Positions 9,804 to 20,393 of a DNA stretch of 64,000 bases are shown piece after piece; position 1 is the first letter of the stretch; each line of letters starts with the position of its first letter. The DNA lies in assembly GCF_016027715.1 (NCBI RefSeq), contig NZ_CP065691.1, forward strand, positions 1,769,954 through 1,833,953. The letters are read 5' to 3'. A model generated the notes under the pieces. It was not told where the DNA came from. It saw only the letters and a program-made list of their open reading frames with translations, and did no database searches. Origin of the DNA: Lactococcus garvieae (GTDB taxonomy: Bacteria; Bacillota; Bacilli; Lactobacillales; Streptococcaceae). Position numbers and translations under genes: made by a program.

Positions 9804-12800
9804 AAATAAACGAATTTTTTGACCAGAACCATGATCTACAATCATGGCAGAGAAGTTTTGCTAAGTCAGAACGTACTCTCTTAACAGGACTTTCAGGAAC
9901 AGCTAAGGCCATGGCCATGGCGAATGCCTATGACAATAATCCTGATAAATATGTGATTATCACTGATAATCAGTTTCATGCAAATGAACTATATGATGAA
10001 CTGTCTAATCTGTTAGATGAGAAAAATGTTTATCAATTTTTTTCAGATGATAATGTGTATGCGGAATTTGCTATAGCCAGTAAAGATCGTACAGCCTATC
10101 GTCTAGAAGCTCTAAATTTCCTGCTCGATACACATCAAACAGGGTTTTTGGTCGTTCCATTTATGGCTTTGCGCTCTTTATTACCACATCCGGATAATTT
10201 TCAAGAGAACTATCTTCTCCTCACTCAAGGTGATGAGTTTGATATGACTAACCTCGTAGAGATGCTATCGAATGCCGGTTATGAAAAAACACAACGTGTG
10301 ATGGTTCCAGGTGAATTTTCACAACGTGGAGATATTGTCGATATTTATCCTCTAGATGTTGCTCAACCTTTACGTTTAGAATTTTTTGGGGATGAAGTAG
10401 ATTCCATTCGAGCCTTTGATAGTGAAAGTCAACGTTCTCTTGAAAATATGGAACAGGTTGAGATTTATCCCGCCAGTGATTTTATATTGATGCCTTGGGA
10501 GTTTGATCAAGGCGTCAAATCCATGGCCAAAAATCTCGAAAATATAACAGATGCTACTGCAAAATCTTATTTTGAAGAAGTTATTGCTGCTGCAGAAAAT
10601 CATTATTACCATAAAGATTTGCGTAAATTTGCAGAATATTTCTATGAAAAACCCTCTTCTCTTTTAAATTATTTTCCTAAAAACATTCAGTTCTTTATTG
10701 ATGATTTTCAAAAAATTAATGAAGCAAACAATAAGACAGAGCAGGAGCTTGCAGATTTTATTGTTTCTGAAAAGAGTATGGGCCGTTCATTTGAAGGTCA
10801 ATCTTATCTTCTAGATGTAATTTCTAAAATTCGTACCCATAAGCCAGCCAGCTTTTTCTCTAATTTCCAAAAAGGTTTAGGGAATATAAAATTTGATTCA
10901 TTGTATAATTTCAATCAACATACAATGCAACAGTTTTTTGGGCAAATGGAACTCTTTTACACTGAAGTTGACAGGTTTGTAAAACAAGGTTTTACAGTTA
11001 TCTTAGCAGTGGCTTCTGAAAAATTAAGAACAGAGTTACAAAAGCTAGAATTCGATTTCCAAATAGTTTCGGCTGAAGAAATACAAAAAGGAAAAGTAAA
11101 TCTACTTGATTTGAACTTGGCAAATGGCTTTAATTTTATTGATGAAAAGTTAGTTGTTATTACCGAATCAGAAATATTTGGGAAAGCACGAAAGAAAAAA
11201 ACACGTCGTTTAAATATTACCAATGCTGAGCGTTTAAAAGATTATAATGAGCTAGAGATTGGTGATTATGTTGTACATAAAAACCATGGTATTGGTAAAT
11301 ATCTAGGTATCCAAACGATTGAAGTTTCGGGCATGCACCGAGATTATCTGACAATTCAATATCAAAATGGCGATACTATTTCTGTCCCAGTAGATCATTT
11401 GAATCTGTTAAGCAAATATTCTGCTGCTGAAGGAAAATCTCCTAAGATCAATAAACTTAATGATGGCCGTTGGCGTAGAACAATGGCTTCAGTTAACAAG
11501 CAAGTTGAAGATATTTCTGAGGACTTGATTAAACTTTATTCTGCAAGACAGGCTTTAAAAGGACACGCATTCTCACCTGATGATACTAATCAAGAAGAAT
11601 TTGATAATGGTTTTGCTTACCCAGAAACTCTTGATCAGATCCGCTCAATCAATGAAATTAAGAAAGATATGGAACTTGAGCGACCAATGGATCGTCTTTT
11701 AGTGGGTGATGTTGGTTTTGGTAAAACGGAAGTAGCTATGCGTGCAGCTTTCAAAGCTATAAATGATAGTAAACAGGTTGCTATTCTAGTGCCAACTACA
11801 GTTTTAGCTGAACAACATTACAATAACTTCATGGAACGTTTTGTAAACTTTGGTGTAAACATTGCTGTCTTGAGTCGTTTTCAAACAAAGGCACAACAGA
11901 CTGAAATATTAGATAAGCTAAAAAAAGGACGCATTGACCTGATTATTGGTACTCATCGTCTTTTGTCAAAAGATGTTGAATTTCTTGATTTAGGATTAAT
12001 GGTTATTGATGAGGAACAACGTTTCGGTGTAAAACATAAGGAACGACTGAAAGAGTTAAAAACGCAGGTTGACGTATTGACTCTAACTGCAACACCGATC
12101 CCAAGAACACTGCATATGTCCATGTTAGGTATCCGGGATTTATCCGTTATTGAGACACCTCCAACTAACCGCTACCCCGTCCAAACCTATGTGCTAGAAA
12201 CAAACTATGGTGTAGTTCGTGATGCTGTTTTGCGAGAAATTTCACGTGGTGGGCAAGTTTACTATATTCATAATAGAGTAGACAGTATTGAGCAAAAAGT
12301 TTCACAGCTTGAAGAACTTATTCCTGAAGCAAGGATCGGTTATATTCATGGGCAGATGACTGAAATCCAATTAGAAAATACCTTGATGGAATTTATTAAT
12401 GGAGACTATGATGTTTTAGTGGCTACAACCATTATTGAAACAGGGGTGGATATTCCTAATGCCAATACTCTATTTATTGAGAATGCGGATATGATGGGTC
12501 TTTCTCAACTGTATCAATTGCGCGGCCGCGTTGGGCGAAGTAACCGTGTAGCTTATGCTTACTTTATGTATAAACCAGAGAAAATATTGTCGGAAGTTTC
12601 TGAAAAACGTTTAGAAGCCATTAAAGGGTTTACTGAGTTAGGATCTGGCTTTAAAATAGCTATGCGAGATCTATCTATACGTGGGGCAGGTAATTTACTT
12701 GGGGCTGAGCAATCTGGCTTCATTGATTCTGTCGGATTTGAACTTTACTCACAGTTGCTTGAGGAAGCAGTCCATAAACGTATGGGTGGAGAGAAGGCTA

Positions 12801-13285
12801 AAACGAAGACGAATTCCGAGATATTACTAGGACTAGATGCCTTTATTCCTAGTTATTACATTGGAGATGAGCGTCAAAAAATTGAAATTTACAAACGTAT
12901 TCGTCAGGTTGATAATCGTCAAAATTATGAAGAACTTCAAGATGAATTGATGGACCGATTTGGCGAATATCCAGATGAGGTTGCTTATCTTTTAGAAGTC
13001 GGTTTATTAAAAACGTTTGCGGACAATGCCTTGGTTGAAAAAATTGAGAAGACCAAATTTGAAGTTGTATTGAGTATGGCCAAATCTGCTAATACGATGT
13101 ATGACCCCCAAGAGTATTTTGAAGCCTTGTCAGAAACAACCTTGAAAGCTAGTGTCGGCGAAAAATTAGGTAGAATGACTTTTCGATTTAAGATTGAAAA
13201 ACGCACAGATGTGGTCCTTCTAAGTGAAATAATGAAGTTTACAGAAAAATTATCTGAGCTTAGAGATAAACACGAAAAAGAATAA
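9800..13285 (+). CDS. mfd: Transcription-repair coupling factor Mfd
   Basis: An 1161-residue DNA translocase that removes stalled RNA polymerase and recruits nucleotide excision repair. Domains in order: UvrB-homology region (about 1-350), the RNA polymerase interaction domain around [14 protein letters not shown] (about 490-560), then the RecG-like helicase with [11 protein letters not shown] (Walker A), [31 protein letters not shown] and RGRVGRSNR, and a C-terminal TRCF domain. Length is normal. It overlaps pth and ends at a long palindromic terminator. Confidence 0.96.
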   Translation: MKINEFFDQNHDLQSWQRSFAKSERTLLTGLSGTAKAMAMANAYDNNPDKYVIITDNQFHANELYDELSNLLDEKNVYQFFSDDNVYAEFAIASKDRTAYRLEALNFLLDTHQTGFLVVPFMALRSLLPHPDNFQENYLLLTQGDEFDMTNLVEMLSNAGYEKTQRVMVPGEFSQRGDIVDIYPLDVAQPLRLEFFGDEVDSIRAFDSESQRSLENMEQVEIYPASDFILMPWEFDQGVKSMAKNLENITDATAKSYFEEVIAAAENHYYHKDLRKFAEYFYEKPSSLLNYFPKNIQFFIDDFQKINEANNKTEQELADFIVSEKSMGRSFEGQSYLLDVISKIRTHKPASFFSNFQKGLGNIKFDSLYNFNQHTMQQFFGQMELFYTEVDRFVKQGFTVILAVASEKLRTELQKLEFDFQIVSAEEIQKGKVNLLDLNLANGFNFIDEKLVVITESEIFGKARKKKTRRLNITNAERLKDYNELEIGDYVVHKNHGIGKYLGIQTIEVSGMHRDYLTIQYQNGDTISVPVDHLNLLSKYSAAEGKSPKINKLNDGRWRRTMASVNKQVEDISEDLIKLYSARQALKGHAFSPDDTNQEEFDNGFAYPETLDQIRSINEIKKDMELERPMDRLLVGDVGFGKTEVAMRAAFKAINDSKQVAILVPTTVLAEQHYNNFMERFVNFGVNIAVLSRFQTKAQQTEILDKLKKGRIDLIIGTHRLLSKDVEFLDLGLMVIDEEQRFGVKHKERLKELKTQVDVLTLTATPIPRTLHMSMLGIRDLSVIETPPTNRYPVQTYVLETNYGVVRDAVLREISRGGQVYYIHNRVDSIEQKVSQLEELIPEARIGYIHGQMTEIQLENTLMEFINGDYDVLVATTIIETGVDIPNANTLFIENADMMGLSQLYQLRGRVGRSNRVAYAYFMYKPEKILSEVSEKRLEAIKGFTELGSGFKIAMRDLSIRGAGNLLGAEQSGFIDSVGFELYSQLLEEAVHKRMGGEKAKTKTNSEILLGLDAFIPSYYIGDERQKIEIYKRIRQVDNRQNYEELQDELMDRFGEYPDEVAYLLEVGLLKTFADNALVEKIEKTKFEVVLSMAKSANTMYDPQEYFEALSETTLKASVGEKLGRMTFRFKIEKRTDVVLLSEIMKFTEKLSELRDKHEKE

Positions 13286-13314
13286 TGTTTCATATGAAAC
13301 ATTATTCTTTTTTT
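13276..13314. terminator. Palindromic terminator after mfd
   Basis: GAATAATGTTTC (13280-13291) pairs perfectly with GAAACATTATTC (13296-13307) around ATAT, with A-tract before and T-tract after. It can end transcripts in either direction, though only the rightward mfd transcript needs it here. Confidence 0.85.
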
Positions 13315-13390
13315 GTAAGTAAGTTCTTTCATTGATAGCCTTTAGAGCTATACAGAATTTTTCACTTGATTTTTCAAAAGACTTGAAGTG

Positions 13391-13399
13391 TGTTATAAT
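13391..13399 (+). promoter_or_regulatory. Extended -10 promoter of rqcP, eight bases from the ATG
   Basis: TGTTATAAT (13391-13399) is a perfect extended -10 (TGn-TATAAT). No good -35 box is seen at the right distance. The predicted transcription start falls at 13405-13407, at the ATG itself, so the mRNA would be leaderless. Confidence 0.7.
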
Positions 13400-13406
13400 A
13401 ACCACT

Positions 13407-13679
13407 ATGAGATTAGATAAATTTTTAAAAGTTTCTCGTCTGATAAAACGCCGTCCTGTGGCCAAAGAGGTTGCGGATAAAGGTCGTATTAAAATCAATG
13501 GGAAAATAGCAAAATCTTCAAGTGATGTTAAATTTGACGATATTATCGAAATTCGTTTTGGAAATAAGATTGTTGAGGTCCAAGTTTCAGAGCTTAAAGA
13601 ATTTACGCGTAAAGAAGATGCAGAAAAAATGTATAAAATTCTTAATGAAACAAGGATTACAGCTGAGACTGAACTTTAA
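13407..13679 (+). CDS. rqcP: S4-domain RNA-binding protein RqcP (YabO family)
   Basis: A 90-residue S4-domain protein. The start [16 protein letters not shown] followed by [15 protein letters not shown] is typical of YabO/RqcP, which binds peptidyl-tRNA and the 50S subunit during ribosome-associated quality control in B. subtilis (established for the family). The frame is open further upstream, but ATG 13407 matches the family's N-terminus. No Shine-Dalgarno sequence precedes it and the -10 box ends only seven bases before it. It leads the rqcP-divIC-S1-hydrolase-tilS-hpt run, similar to the yabO-divIC-yabR order of B. subtilis. Confidence 0.88.
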   Translation: MRLDKFLKVSRLIKRRPVAKEVADKGRIKINGKIAKSSSDVKFDDIIEIRFGNKIVEVQVSELKEFTRKEDAEKMYKILNETRITAETEL

Positions 13680-13708
13680 TTTTTATATATAACTTTTTCG
13701 GAGGAAAA

Positions 13709-14080
13709 ATGGAAAAACAAATTATTCATTTGAAAAATGATTATAATAAGACTAAAAGAATGGAAGAAACACAACACAATTTACCTAAGCGGAAACATTT
13801 AGGTGTTATTTTGGTTGGTGCAATGTTGCTGTTTAGCTTAGCAACAATCAGTGTGGTTCAGTCTTACCAAAATTTGCAAAAGCAAGTTGAGATGGAAGCG
13901 CAAGCTGCTCAAAAGAATGCATCTTTAGATCGTGATTTAGCCTTGAAAAGTTCAGATATAAGTAAACTTAAGGATCCCACTTTCTTGGCTAAATATGCCA
14001 GAGCAAAATTGGATGATTCACAATCAAATGAAAAAGTATTTAGTATTCCAGAACTTGTTAACGGTGGGATAGAGCCTTGA
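13709..14080 (+). CDS. divIC: Septum formation initiator, DivIC/FtsB family
   Basis: A 123-residue bitopic membrane protein. A basic N-terminus of about 32 residues is followed by one membrane helix (about 33-52), then a coiled-coil-like stretch SYQNLQKQVEMEAQ and the DivIC-type tail KLKDPTFLAKYARAKL. The family bridges early and late division proteins at the septum. CGGAGG precedes the ATG by about six bases. It lies between rqcP and the S1-domain gene, the position divIC takes in B. subtilis. The stop TGA overlaps the TTG start of the next gene. Confidence 0.85.
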   Translation: MEKQIIHLKNDYNKTKRMEETQHNLPKRKHLGVILVGAMLLFSLATISVVQSYQNLQKQVEMEAQAAQKNASLDRDLALKSSDISKLKDPTFLAKYARAKLDDSQSNEKVFSIPELVNGGIEP

Positions 14081-14358
14081 TTGGAAAAGTAAAATCAATC
14101 AGTAAATTTGGGCTTTTTGTCCTTTTTTCTGATGCAAAAACTGGACTGCTTCGCTGGTCAAATTTACCAAAAAAACATGGCAAATTTAAGTCCGGTGACC
14201 TTATCGGTATAGAAGTTTTAAAAGTACATGAAGATGGGAAATACGAACTAAAATTTGTCGAAAGAGATTTTAAAGAAACTTTCGGTCACTTTTTAGAAGA
14301 AAGTGCGGAGCAGCTTGAACAGTTAAAAATAAAAAATGGAGACCTCAGAAGACTATGA
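14077..14358 (+). CDS. S1-domain RNA-binding protein (YabR-like)
   Basis: A 93-residue single S1-domain protein: GKVKSISKFGLFVLF, then GLLRWSNLP, FKSGDLIGIEVLKV and KYELKFVERDF. The family member YabR sits after divIC in B. subtilis. No ATG fits; the start is TTG at 14077, overlapping the divIC stop by four bases, with GGTGGG eight bases upstream. It is shorter than typical YabR (about 130 residues). Its target RNA is unknown. TTG plus overlap suggests low, coupled translation. Confidence 0.75.
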   Translation: MIGKVKSISKFGLFVLFSDAKTGLLRWSNLPKKHGKFKSGDLIGIEVLKVHEDGKYELKFVERDFKETFGHFLEESAEQLEQLKIKNGDLRRL

Positions 14359-14391
14359 CTACAAAAGAGAGTAGTTTAAAGGTTTGAGAAA

Positions 14392-15693
14392 ATGCAAAAT
14401 CTGAAAAATAAAATTAATATTGCTGTATGGTTGGTGATGATAATAATGATCATTCCAGCCTTTTTTGTCTTGCCCCAAAAAGGTAAAGAAGGCAATGCAG
14501 AAGCTAAAGTTAAGGAAGTAAAACAAAGACAAGCAACTTATTACAGTGAAATTCCTTCTCGTGCTGTTAACCTAACGAGTATGCCTGTATATAAAGATAA
14601 AGCTCTTCAACAAAAAGTGGGTGAGCTTCCTAAGAAAACGCAATTAGATATTATCAAAGTAAACAATAATGTATTTGAATTAGCAAACCATACTTTTATC
14701 AAAGCAGATACAAAGTCTATAGTGTCAGATATCCTTCTATCAAAAAAGGAAAAGAAAGCAACAGTATATACTTCGAAGATGACAGAGGTCTATTATAACC
14801 CGTTTACAACGTATGACAAGGAAGTTTACACTACACTCTGTCAAGGACAGCAACTGACAACAAATCAGATTGCAAAAACACATTGGGGAACCTATTATGA
14901 GGTTAATTTTAATGGCGGACAGACAGGTTGGATCAGTTCAGATAAATTACGCTTAGAGAATCCTAAGATGCTTCAAGTACAAGAATTATTAAATAAAAAA
15001 TACAATGATTCCAAGTACTCCATTTATGTTAAACAATTGAATAATCCGTTTACGGTTGGTGTAAACCAAAAAGAAAAGTTATATGCAGCGAGCCTATCTA
15101 AACTTCCTATTTTGTATTGGACACAGAAACGTCTAAATGAAGGACAGGCTACTTTGAATGATAAGCTACAATATAATACTGCAATAAATACCTTTAAAGG
15201 CTCTTTTGAAGCAGGGGGCACGGGCACTTTACCTGTAATTGCTAATAATGTTTCCTATTCATTATCTGAGGTTATTGACCGCACCGCAAAGAATTCTGAC
15301 AATGTAGGAAGTAATTTACTTGCTTACTATGAAACTGGTCAATTTTCGCCCGCATTTCAAAACGAGATTACCAAGCTGGCAGGTCAAGCTTGGGATCCAG
15401 TAGAACGTGAGGCGTCCGCCGAAATGACAGGAAAAATACTAGAAGCACTTTACAACGAAGGCGGTTATTCTTTTAACGCTTTGTTTGGTACACAATTTGA
15501 TGACATTAAGATTCAGGCTGGGGTCCCCAAAAATATCCGTGTAGCTCATAAAATCGGAGCTGCAGATGCTTATAATCATGATGCCGCAATTGTTTTTGCA
15601 CCTGAACCGTATATTTTAGTAGTCGAAACTAAAGGCGGAAGTGATCAAATGATTTCACAAATTTCAAGAGATATTTATGGAGTTTTAAAATGA
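14392..15693 (+). CDS. Secreted or membrane-anchored serine hydrolase (class A beta-lactamase fold) with SH3-like region
   Basis: A 433-residue protein with an N-terminal membrane helix (about 10-29) that could be a signal anchor. Residues about 120-185 look like an SH3/GW-type module (KTHWGTYYEVNFNGGQTGWI). The C-terminal half has the penicillin-recognising triad: S234-x-x-K237 (SLSK), S302-D303-N304 and H386-K-I-G389 in place of KTG. This fits the beta-lactamase-like proteins found next to tilS in lactococci and streptococci. Real beta-lactam hydrolysis is not implied; a cell-wall role is more likely (inference). It overlaps tilS by four bases (ATGA). Confidence 0.8.
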   Translation: MQNLKNKINIAVWLVMIIMIIPAFFVLPQKGKEGNAEAKVKEVKQRQATYYSEIPSRAVNLTSMPVYKDKALQQKVGELPKKTQLDIIKVNNNVFELANHTFIKADTKSIVSDILLSKKEKKATVYTSKMTEVYYNPFTTYDKEVYTTLCQGQQLTTNQIAKTHWGTYYEVNFNGGQTGWISSDKLRLENPKMLQVQELLNKKYNDSKYSIYVKQLNNPFTVGVNQKEKLYAASLSKLPILYWTQKRLNEGQATLNDKLQYNTAINTFKGSFEAGGTGTLPVIANNVSYSLSEVIDRTAKNSDNVGSNLLAYYETGQFSPAFQNEITKLAGQAWDPVEREASAEMTGKILEALYNEGGYSFNALFGTQFDDIKIQAGVPKNIRVAHKIGAADAYNHDAAIVFAPEPYILVVETKGGSDQMISQISRDIYGVLK

Positions 15694-16940
15694 ATGAATT
15701 TTTGAAAGTAGTTCAGAAAAAGGACTTCTTCAGGAGTCATCGACGAGTTCTCCTTGCCTTATCTGGTGGTAAAGATTCAATGACCCTTTTTAATTGGCTC
15801 TATGAACTTAGGGAGACTTTGGATATCGAACTGTTTACAGCTCATGTAAACTATGGTTTACGTGATGTAGCAGATTGGGAAGAGGAGCAACTTCGTCAAA
15901 AAATGTACACACTCGGGGTTGACTTTTCGGTTGCCCATTTCTCAGGTGAAACTTTCAGTGAAGATGCAGGGCGCAAGATGCGTTATGATTTTTTCCAGGA
16001 AGTCATGCAAGAAAAAAGCTGTACAGCTCTTGTCACGGCTCATCATAAGGGGGACCAGGCCGAGACAGTTCTGATGCGACAAATCACCGGAAGACGCCTT
16101 CGGCATCTTACAGGTATTCCTGAACGCCAAGCTTTCGGTTCAGGAGAACTCATTCGCCCTCTCCTGAATTTTGAAAAGAAGGATTTTGATGCTGCAGAAT
16201 ACTTTGAGGATGTAACAAATGCAGGAAATGACTACTTACGGAATCGTATACGAAATCAATACATCCCTACTTTGACAAAAGAAAATCCAAAATTTTCTGA
16301 AGCAATTTTAAGTATGTCAGAAGAAATTAATTTGGCTTTTTCAGTTATTAAAGATAAGATAGCAGAATTAGAGATATTAAAGGATGAAATAGATATTTCC
16401 CTCTTCCTTCAACAGTCAAGGGCTCTACAAAACTTTATTTTGCAAGAATATCTTGAAAAATTTCCAGATTTGCAAGTGTCTAAGTCGAAATTTGAAGAAT
16501 TGTTATGGATTATTGAAAGGCCCCAACAGTATCATTCGGAACTATCAAAAGACTATTTTTTTATAAAAAGTGATAAGCATTTTATCATCTCGCCTAAATC
16601 GTCTAACAAAGAAATAGATCTAGAAATACGTGATGAGGATCCGGAAGACTCTCGTTTTATGCGGGTTGATCTTCCACCCACAGGAGAAATTACGATACGT
16701 AAGCGCCAGCCAGGCGATGTAATTTTTATTAATGGTCATCATAAAAAACTTAGAAAGTTTTTTATAGATCAACACATAGATTTAAGGAAACGTGATAATT
16801 TTTTAATTCTAGTGGAAAAAGATGTTTATGCAATCACGGGTTTAACAGTTTCAGATTTGAGTAAAGCCCTCAAAAATGATAAAATGAAAAGGACGCTGTG
16901 GGTCAAACCCACTATAAGAGAGGATATTGATAATGCTTGA
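15690..16940 (+). CDS. tilS: tRNA(Ile)-lysidine synthase
   Basis: A 416-residue PP-loop ATPase that converts C34 of the CAU-anticodon tRNA-Ile to lysidine so that it reads AUA. The PP-loop is SGGKDS (25-30). HVNYGLR and [15 protein letters not shown] follow, and the C-terminal domain has the typical RKRQPGD and [12 protein letters not shown]. Length is normal. The ATG overlaps the hydrolase stop, and the end overlaps hpt by eight bases, as in the conserved tilS-hpt-ftsH order of Firmicutes. Confidence 0.95.
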   Translation: MNEFLKVVQKKDFFRSHRRVLLALSGGKDSMTLFNWLYELRETLDIELFTAHVNYGLRDVADWEEEQLRQKMYTLGVDFSVAHFSGETFSEDAGRKMRYDFFQEVMQEKSCTALVTAHHKGDQAETVLMRQITGRRLRHLTGIPERQAFGSGELIRPLLNFEKKDFDAAEYFEDVTNAGNDYLRNRIRNQYIPTLTKENPKFSEAILSMSEEINLAFSVIKDKIAELEILKDEIDISLFLQQSRALQNFILQEYLEKFPDLQVSKSKFEELLWIIERPQQYHSELSKDYFFIKSDKHFIISPKSSNKEIDLEIRDEDPEDSRFMRVDLPPTGEITIRKRQPGDVIFINGHHKKLRKFFIDQHIDLRKRDNFLILVEKDVYAITGLTVSDLSKALKNDKMKRTLWVKPTIREDIDNA

Positions 16941-17472
16941 AAAAGACATAAAAAAAATACTCATTTCAGAAGAAGAAATTCAAGAAAAAACGATTGAATT
17001 AGGAAAAACTCTTGCTGATGAATATAAAGATAAAAATCCATTACTTTTGGGTATCCTACGTGGTTCTGTTCCCTTCCTTGCGGAATTGATTAAGCGCATG
17101 GATATTCAATTGGAAATAGACTTCATGACAGTTTCAAGCTATCATGGAGGAACAGAATCATCAGGTGAAGTGAAATTATTGCTTGACGTGGCTACTCCTG
17201 TATCAGGGCGTGAAATTATTATTGTTGAAGACATCATCGATACTGGGCGTACTTTGAAGTATCTCAAAGAACTTCTCGAACACCGCGGAGCTACAGTAAA
17301 AATTGTTACACTTTTGGATAAGCCAGAAGGTCGCGTGGTCGAAATTGATGCAGATTATACTGGCTTTACAATTCCTAATGAATTTGTTGTAGGCTTCGGT
17401 CTTGATTATGATAATCATTATCGTAACCTCCCTTATGTAGGTGTACTAAAAGAAGAAATTTATAGCAAATAA
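16933..17472 (+). CDS. hpt: Hypoxanthine-guanine phosphoribosyltransferase
   Basis: A 179-residue purine salvage enzyme that joins hypoxanthine or guanine to PRPP. The PRPP-binding loop is [11 protein letters not shown], with [10 protein letters not shown] and [11 protein letters not shown] upstream. I chose ATG 16933 over the in-frame TTG 16927 because GAGAGG (16918-16923) is nine bases away. It overlaps the end of tilS by eight bases, and ftsH follows after a 111-base gap with its own promoter. Confidence 0.95.
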   Translation: MLEKDIKKILISEEEIQEKTIELGKTLADEYKDKNPLLLGILRGSVPFLAELIKRMDIQLEIDFMTVSSYHGGTESSGEVKLLLDVATPVSGREIIIVEDIIDTGRTLKYLKELLEHRGATVKIVTLLDKPEGRVVEIDADYTGFTIPNEFVVGFGLDYDNHYRNLPYVGVLKEEIYSK

Positions 17473-17540
17473 AAAACTCATACCAAAGTATGAAAAATGA
17501 TCATGATAGGGCTTACTAATAGCAAAAGATAGGTAAGTAT

Positions 17541-17548
17541 GCTATAAC
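17541..17548 (+). promoter_or_regulatory. Probable ftsH promoter (-10)
   Basis: TGCTATAAC (TGn plus TATAAC, 17540-17548) resembles an extended -10. No convincing -35 is visible. A short hairpin TCATAC-CAAA-GTATGA (17479-17494) lies upstream, without a T-run on this strand. Confidence 0.45.
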
Positions 17549-17583
17549 TAAGAGATAAAAAAATAAAAGGCAAAGAAGAAAAT

Positions 17584-19629
17584 ATGAACAATCCAAATCC
17601 TAACAACAACAAAAATGGGGGCTTTATTAAAAGCACTCTTGGTTGGGTATTGCTTGTAATCGTCATTGTTTTCGGTATTAATGCTTTCTTTAGTGGCAAT
17701 CAATCAAATGTTGATAAAATCAGCTACAGTAGATTGATGAGCGACATTAAAGATGGCAATATAAAATCACTGAAAATGCAGCCTAGTGATAGTCTGTTTA
17801 CAGTATCTGGCGAATATAAGGAACCTAAACCTGTAGAAGGAAATAATAACTTCTCATTTTTACCAGGTAACACTTCTAAAGTGTCAAATTTCCAATCACT
17901 TATTATCCCGACAGATAGTATCATCAAAGATGTGCAAGCAGCTGCGGATGAAAAAGGAATCCAAGTTAACGTTGTCGCAGCATCAACAAGCGGTATGTGG
18001 ATTCAAATTCTGTCATACATCTTACCAATGCTCCTTATGGTCGGCTTCTTCTGGTTGATGATGGGCGGAATGGGCTCACGCGGTGGCGGTGGAGCTGGTA
18101 ATCCGATGAGTTTTGGTAAATCCCGTGCGAAACAGCAAGATGCTAAAACATCAAAAGTACGTTTTGCCGATGTTGCTGGTTCTGAAGAAGAAAAACAAGA
18201 ACTTGTAGAAGTTGTTGATTTCCTCAAAGACCCTAAAAAATACCATAACCTTGGGGCACGTATTCCTGCGGGCGTACTCTTAGAGGGCCCTCCGGGTACA
18301 GGTAAAACTTTACTTGCCAAAGCTGTTGCAGGTGAGGCAGGCGTACCTTTCTATTCTATTTCTGGTTCTGACTTCGTCGAAATGTTTGTCGGTGTTGGTG
18401 CGAGCCGTGTCCGTGATCTCTTTGAAAATGCTAAGAAAACAGCTCCTTCTATCATCTTTATTGATGAAATCGATGCTGTTGGACGTCAACGTGGCGCAGG
18501 TCTTGGTGGCGGTAATGATGAACGCGAACAAACACTTAACCAGCTTTTGGTTGAGATGGATGGTTTCCAAGATAATGATAATTCAGTTATCGTTATTGCG
18601 GCCACTAACCGTTCTGATGTACTAGACCCAGCCTTGCTTCGTCCAGGTCGTTTTGACCGTAAAGTTCTCGTCGGTGCTCCTGACGTTAAGGGACGTGAAG
18701 CAGTTCTACGTGTACATGCAAAAAATAAACCACTTGACTCAAGTGTTGACCTTAAAGTTGTTGCTCAACAAACCCCAGGTTTCGTTGGAGCTGACCTTGA
18801 AAATGTCCTTAATGAAGCTGCTCTTGTTGCTGCGCGTCGTGATAAAAAAGTTATCGATGCATCTGATATTGATGAAGCACAAGACCGAGTTATTGCTGGA
18901 CCAGCTAAAAGAGATAAAAGAATCTCTGAGCGTGAACGTGAAATGGTTGCCTACCATGAAGCCGGACACACAATCGTTGGTTTGGTTCTTTCAAATGCGA
19001 ATACTGTCCATAAAGTTACAATCGTTCCACGTGGTCGTGCAGGTGGTTACATGATTGCACTTCCTAAAGAAGATCAGTTCCTTCTTTCAAAAGAAGATAT
19101 GCAAGAAAATCTTGCAGGGCTCATGGGTGGTCGTGCAGCTGAACAAATCATTTTTGATACAATTACTACTGGTGCTTCAAATGACTTTGAACAGGCTACA
19201 CGTATTGCGCGTGGTATGGTTACTCAGTATGGTATGTCTGATAAATTAGGTACAATCAGTTATGAAGGCAGTCAGGCTGTATTTATTGGCCGTGACTACG
19301 GACAAACAAAAACCTATTCTGAAGCAACAGCTCAAGCTATTGACGAAGAAATCCGTGCAATTACCAAAGAAGCTTACGACAAAGCTGTGGAAATCATTCA
19401 AGCTCATCGTGAACAACATAAAGCTATCGCTCTTGCTCTTCTTAAATACGAAACATTGGATGCGAAACAAATCATGTCTCTTTATAAGACTGGTAAAATG
19501 CCAAACGATGTTATCGAGAACGAAGATGAACCTGTTGAAGCAAAATCATTTGAAGAAGTTCGTGAGGATGCTAATAAGGCTCAAGAAGAAGCTCAAACTG
19601 AAAATAATGAAGAAAAAACAGTCGAATAA
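17584..19629 (+). CDS. ftsH: ATP-dependent membrane zinc metalloprotease FtsH
   Basis: A 681-residue membrane AAA+ protease that degrades damaged membrane and regulatory proteins. Two membrane helices lie at about 18-37 and 138-162 with an extracytoplasmic segment between. The AAA module has GPPGTGKT (about 235-242), [14 protein letters not shown] and the arginine-finger region RPGRFDR. The zinc site is HEAGH (H458). The acidic C-terminal tail is typical of Gram-positive FtsH. It ends in a perfect hairpin terminator that includes its last codons. Confidence 0.97.
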   Translation: MNNPNPNNNKNGGFIKSTLGWVLLVIVIVFGINAFFSGNQSNVDKISYSRLMSDIKDGNIKSLKMQPSDSLFTVSGEYKEPKPVEGNNNFSFLPGNTSKVSNFQSLIIPTDSIIKDVQAAADEKGIQVNVVAASTSGMWIQILSYILPMLLMVGFFWLMMGGMGSRGGGGAGNPMSFGKSRAKQQDAKTSKVRFADVAGSEEEKQELVEVVDFLKDPKKYHNLGARIPAGVLLEGPPGTGKTLLAKAVAGEAGVPFYSISGSDFVEMFVGVGASRVRDLFENAKKTAPSIIFIDEIDAVGRQRGAGLGGGNDEREQTLNQLLVEMDGFQDNDNSVIVIAATNRSDVLDPALLRPGRFDRKVLVGAPDVKGREAVLRVHAKNKPLDSSVDLKVVAQQTPGFVGADLENVLNEAALVAARRDKKVIDASDIDEAQDRVIAGPAKRDKRISEREREMVAYHEAGHTIVGLVLSNANTVHKVTIVPRGRAGGYMIALPKEDQFLLSKEDMQENLAGLMGGRAAEQIIFDTITTGASNDFEQATRIARGMVTQYGMSDKLGTISYEGSQAVFIGRDYGQTKTYSEATAQAIDEEIRAITKEAYDKAVEIIQAHREQHKAIALALLKYETLDAKQIMSLYKTGKMPNDVIENEDEPVEAKSFEEVREDANKAQEEAQTENNEEKTVE

Positions 19630-19642
19630 GACTGTTTTTTTC
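19613..19642 (+). terminator. ftsH terminator
   Basis: AAAAAACAGTC (19613-19623) pairs with GACTGTTTTTT (19630-19640). The loop GAATAA holds the ftsH stop codon. Confidence 0.85.
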
Positions 19643-19690
19643 TTTTAAAAATTATTACTAAGTGGAGAAAAAGGCCTCATAAGTTTTTCT

Positions 19691-19718
19691 TTGACAAAAT
19701 GATAAAATATGATATACT
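19691..19718 (+). promoter_or_regulatory. Upstream promoter of the tRNA/5S operon
   Basis: Consensus -35 TTGACA (19691-19696), 16-bp spacer, -10 TATACT (19713-19718). It is the first of two tandem promoters before the tRNA genes. Confidence 0.75.
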
Positions 19719-19795
19719 AGTATAGTTGTCACTTAAGGTACACCATCTATTCACGAATTTAAATGAAAATATTTTGGATAAAGTAAAGTTTATTC

Positions 19796-19823
19796 TTGAC
19801 ATATATTTTAATTAGTGTATAAT
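19796..19823 (+). promoter_or_regulatory. Main promoter of the tRNA/5S operon
   Basis: Perfect -35 TTGACA (19796-19801), 16-bp spacer, perfect -10 TATAAT (19818-19823). The AT-rich stretch before it is typical of stable-RNA promoters. About 33 bases of leader separate the predicted start from tRNA-Glu. Confidence 0.9.
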
Positions 19824-19862
19824 AGAAAAGTACTGTTCGAGAGGGCAGCGCAATAATAAGAT

Positions 19863-19934
19863 GGTCCGTTGGTCAAGGGGTTAAGACACCGCCTTTTCAC
19901 GGCGGTAACACGGGTTCGAATCCCGTACGGACTA
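19863..19934 (+). tRNA. tRNA-Glu(TTC)
   Basis: A full cloverleaf: acceptor GGTCCGT / ACGGACT (first pair G-U), anticodon stem CCGCC / GGCGG with loop TTTTCAC giving anticodon TTC, and T arm CGGGTTCGAATCCCG. The CCA end is not encoded. It is the first gene of the tRNA operon. Confidence 0.95.
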
Positions 19935-19939
19935 TTTTT

Positions 19940-20029
19940 GGAGGATTACCCAAGTCCGGCTGAAGGGAACGGTCTTGAAAACCGTCAGGCGGGTAAAACC
20001 GTGCGTGGGTTCGAATCCCACATCCTCCT
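19940..20029 (+). tRNA. tRNA-Ser(TGA)
   Basis: Acceptor GGAGGAT / ATCCTCC, anticodon stem ACGGT / ACCGT with loop CTTGAAA (anticodon TGA), a long variable arm and T arm GTGGGTTCGAATCCCAC: a class II tRNA as expected for serine. CCA is not encoded. The base after the acceptor stem reads T, whereas many serine tRNAs have G there. Confidence 0.95.
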
Positions 20030-20038
20030 TTTTATTAT

Positions 20039-20112
<74 letters not shown>

Positions 20113-20132
20113 TTAGATTATAAATTACATTT

Positions 20133-20205
20133 GGCTCGGTAGCTCAGTTGGTAGAGCAATGGATTGAAGCTCCATGTGTCGGCGGTTCGATTCCGTCTCG
20201 CGCCA
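20133..20205 (+). tRNA. tRNA-Phe(GAA)
   Basis: Anticodon stem ATGGA / TCCAT with loop TTGAAGC gives GAA. D arm and T arm (CGGTTCGATTCCG) are normal. The acceptor GGCTCGG / TCGCGCC has a T4-C69 mismatch. I recall the same bases in streptococcal tRNA-Phe, so the gene is probably functional. Confidence 0.93.
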
Positions 20206-20208
20206 TTT

Positions 20209-20279
20209 GCGGGTGTAGTTTAGTGGTAAAACCTCAGCCTTCCAAGCTGATGTTGTGAGTTCGATTCTCATCACCCGCT
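20209..20279 (+). tRNA. tRNA-Gly(TCC)
   Basis: Acceptor GCGGGTG / CACCCGC, anticodon stem TCAGC / GCTGA with loop CTTCCAA (anticodon TCC), and T arm TGAGTTCGATTCTCA. It follows tRNA-Phe by three bases. Confidence 0.95.
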
Positions 20280-20317
20280 TAATTTGACTATTAATTTAGG
20301 AAAATTTTTAAAAATTT

Positions 20318-20391
20318 GGGAGCATAGCTCAGTTGGTTAGAGCACTGTGTTGATAACGCAGGGGTCCGAGGTTCAAATCCTCGTGTTCCCA
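20318..20391 (+). tRNA. tRNA-Ile(GAT)
   Basis: Acceptor GGGAGCA / TGTTCCC, anticodon stem CTGTG / CGCAG with loop TTGATAA (anticodon GAT), and T arm GAGGTTCAAATCCTC. Only two bases separate it from the 5S gene. Confidence 0.95.
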
Positions 20392-20393
20392 TA

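Noticed and set aside
13332-13406. Longer N-terminus for RqcP from TTG 13332
   Set aside because: It would read through the promoter and adds residues absent from the family.
14392-15693. Antibiotic-resistance beta-lactamase
   Set aside because: The KTG box is HKIG, the protein has an added SH3-like part and it lies in a conserved housekeeping operon; resistance is not supported.
18310-19648. Alternative-frame and antisense open frames across ftsH
   Set aside because: FtsH is unambiguous, and these frames have no starts with ribosome sites or recognisable products.
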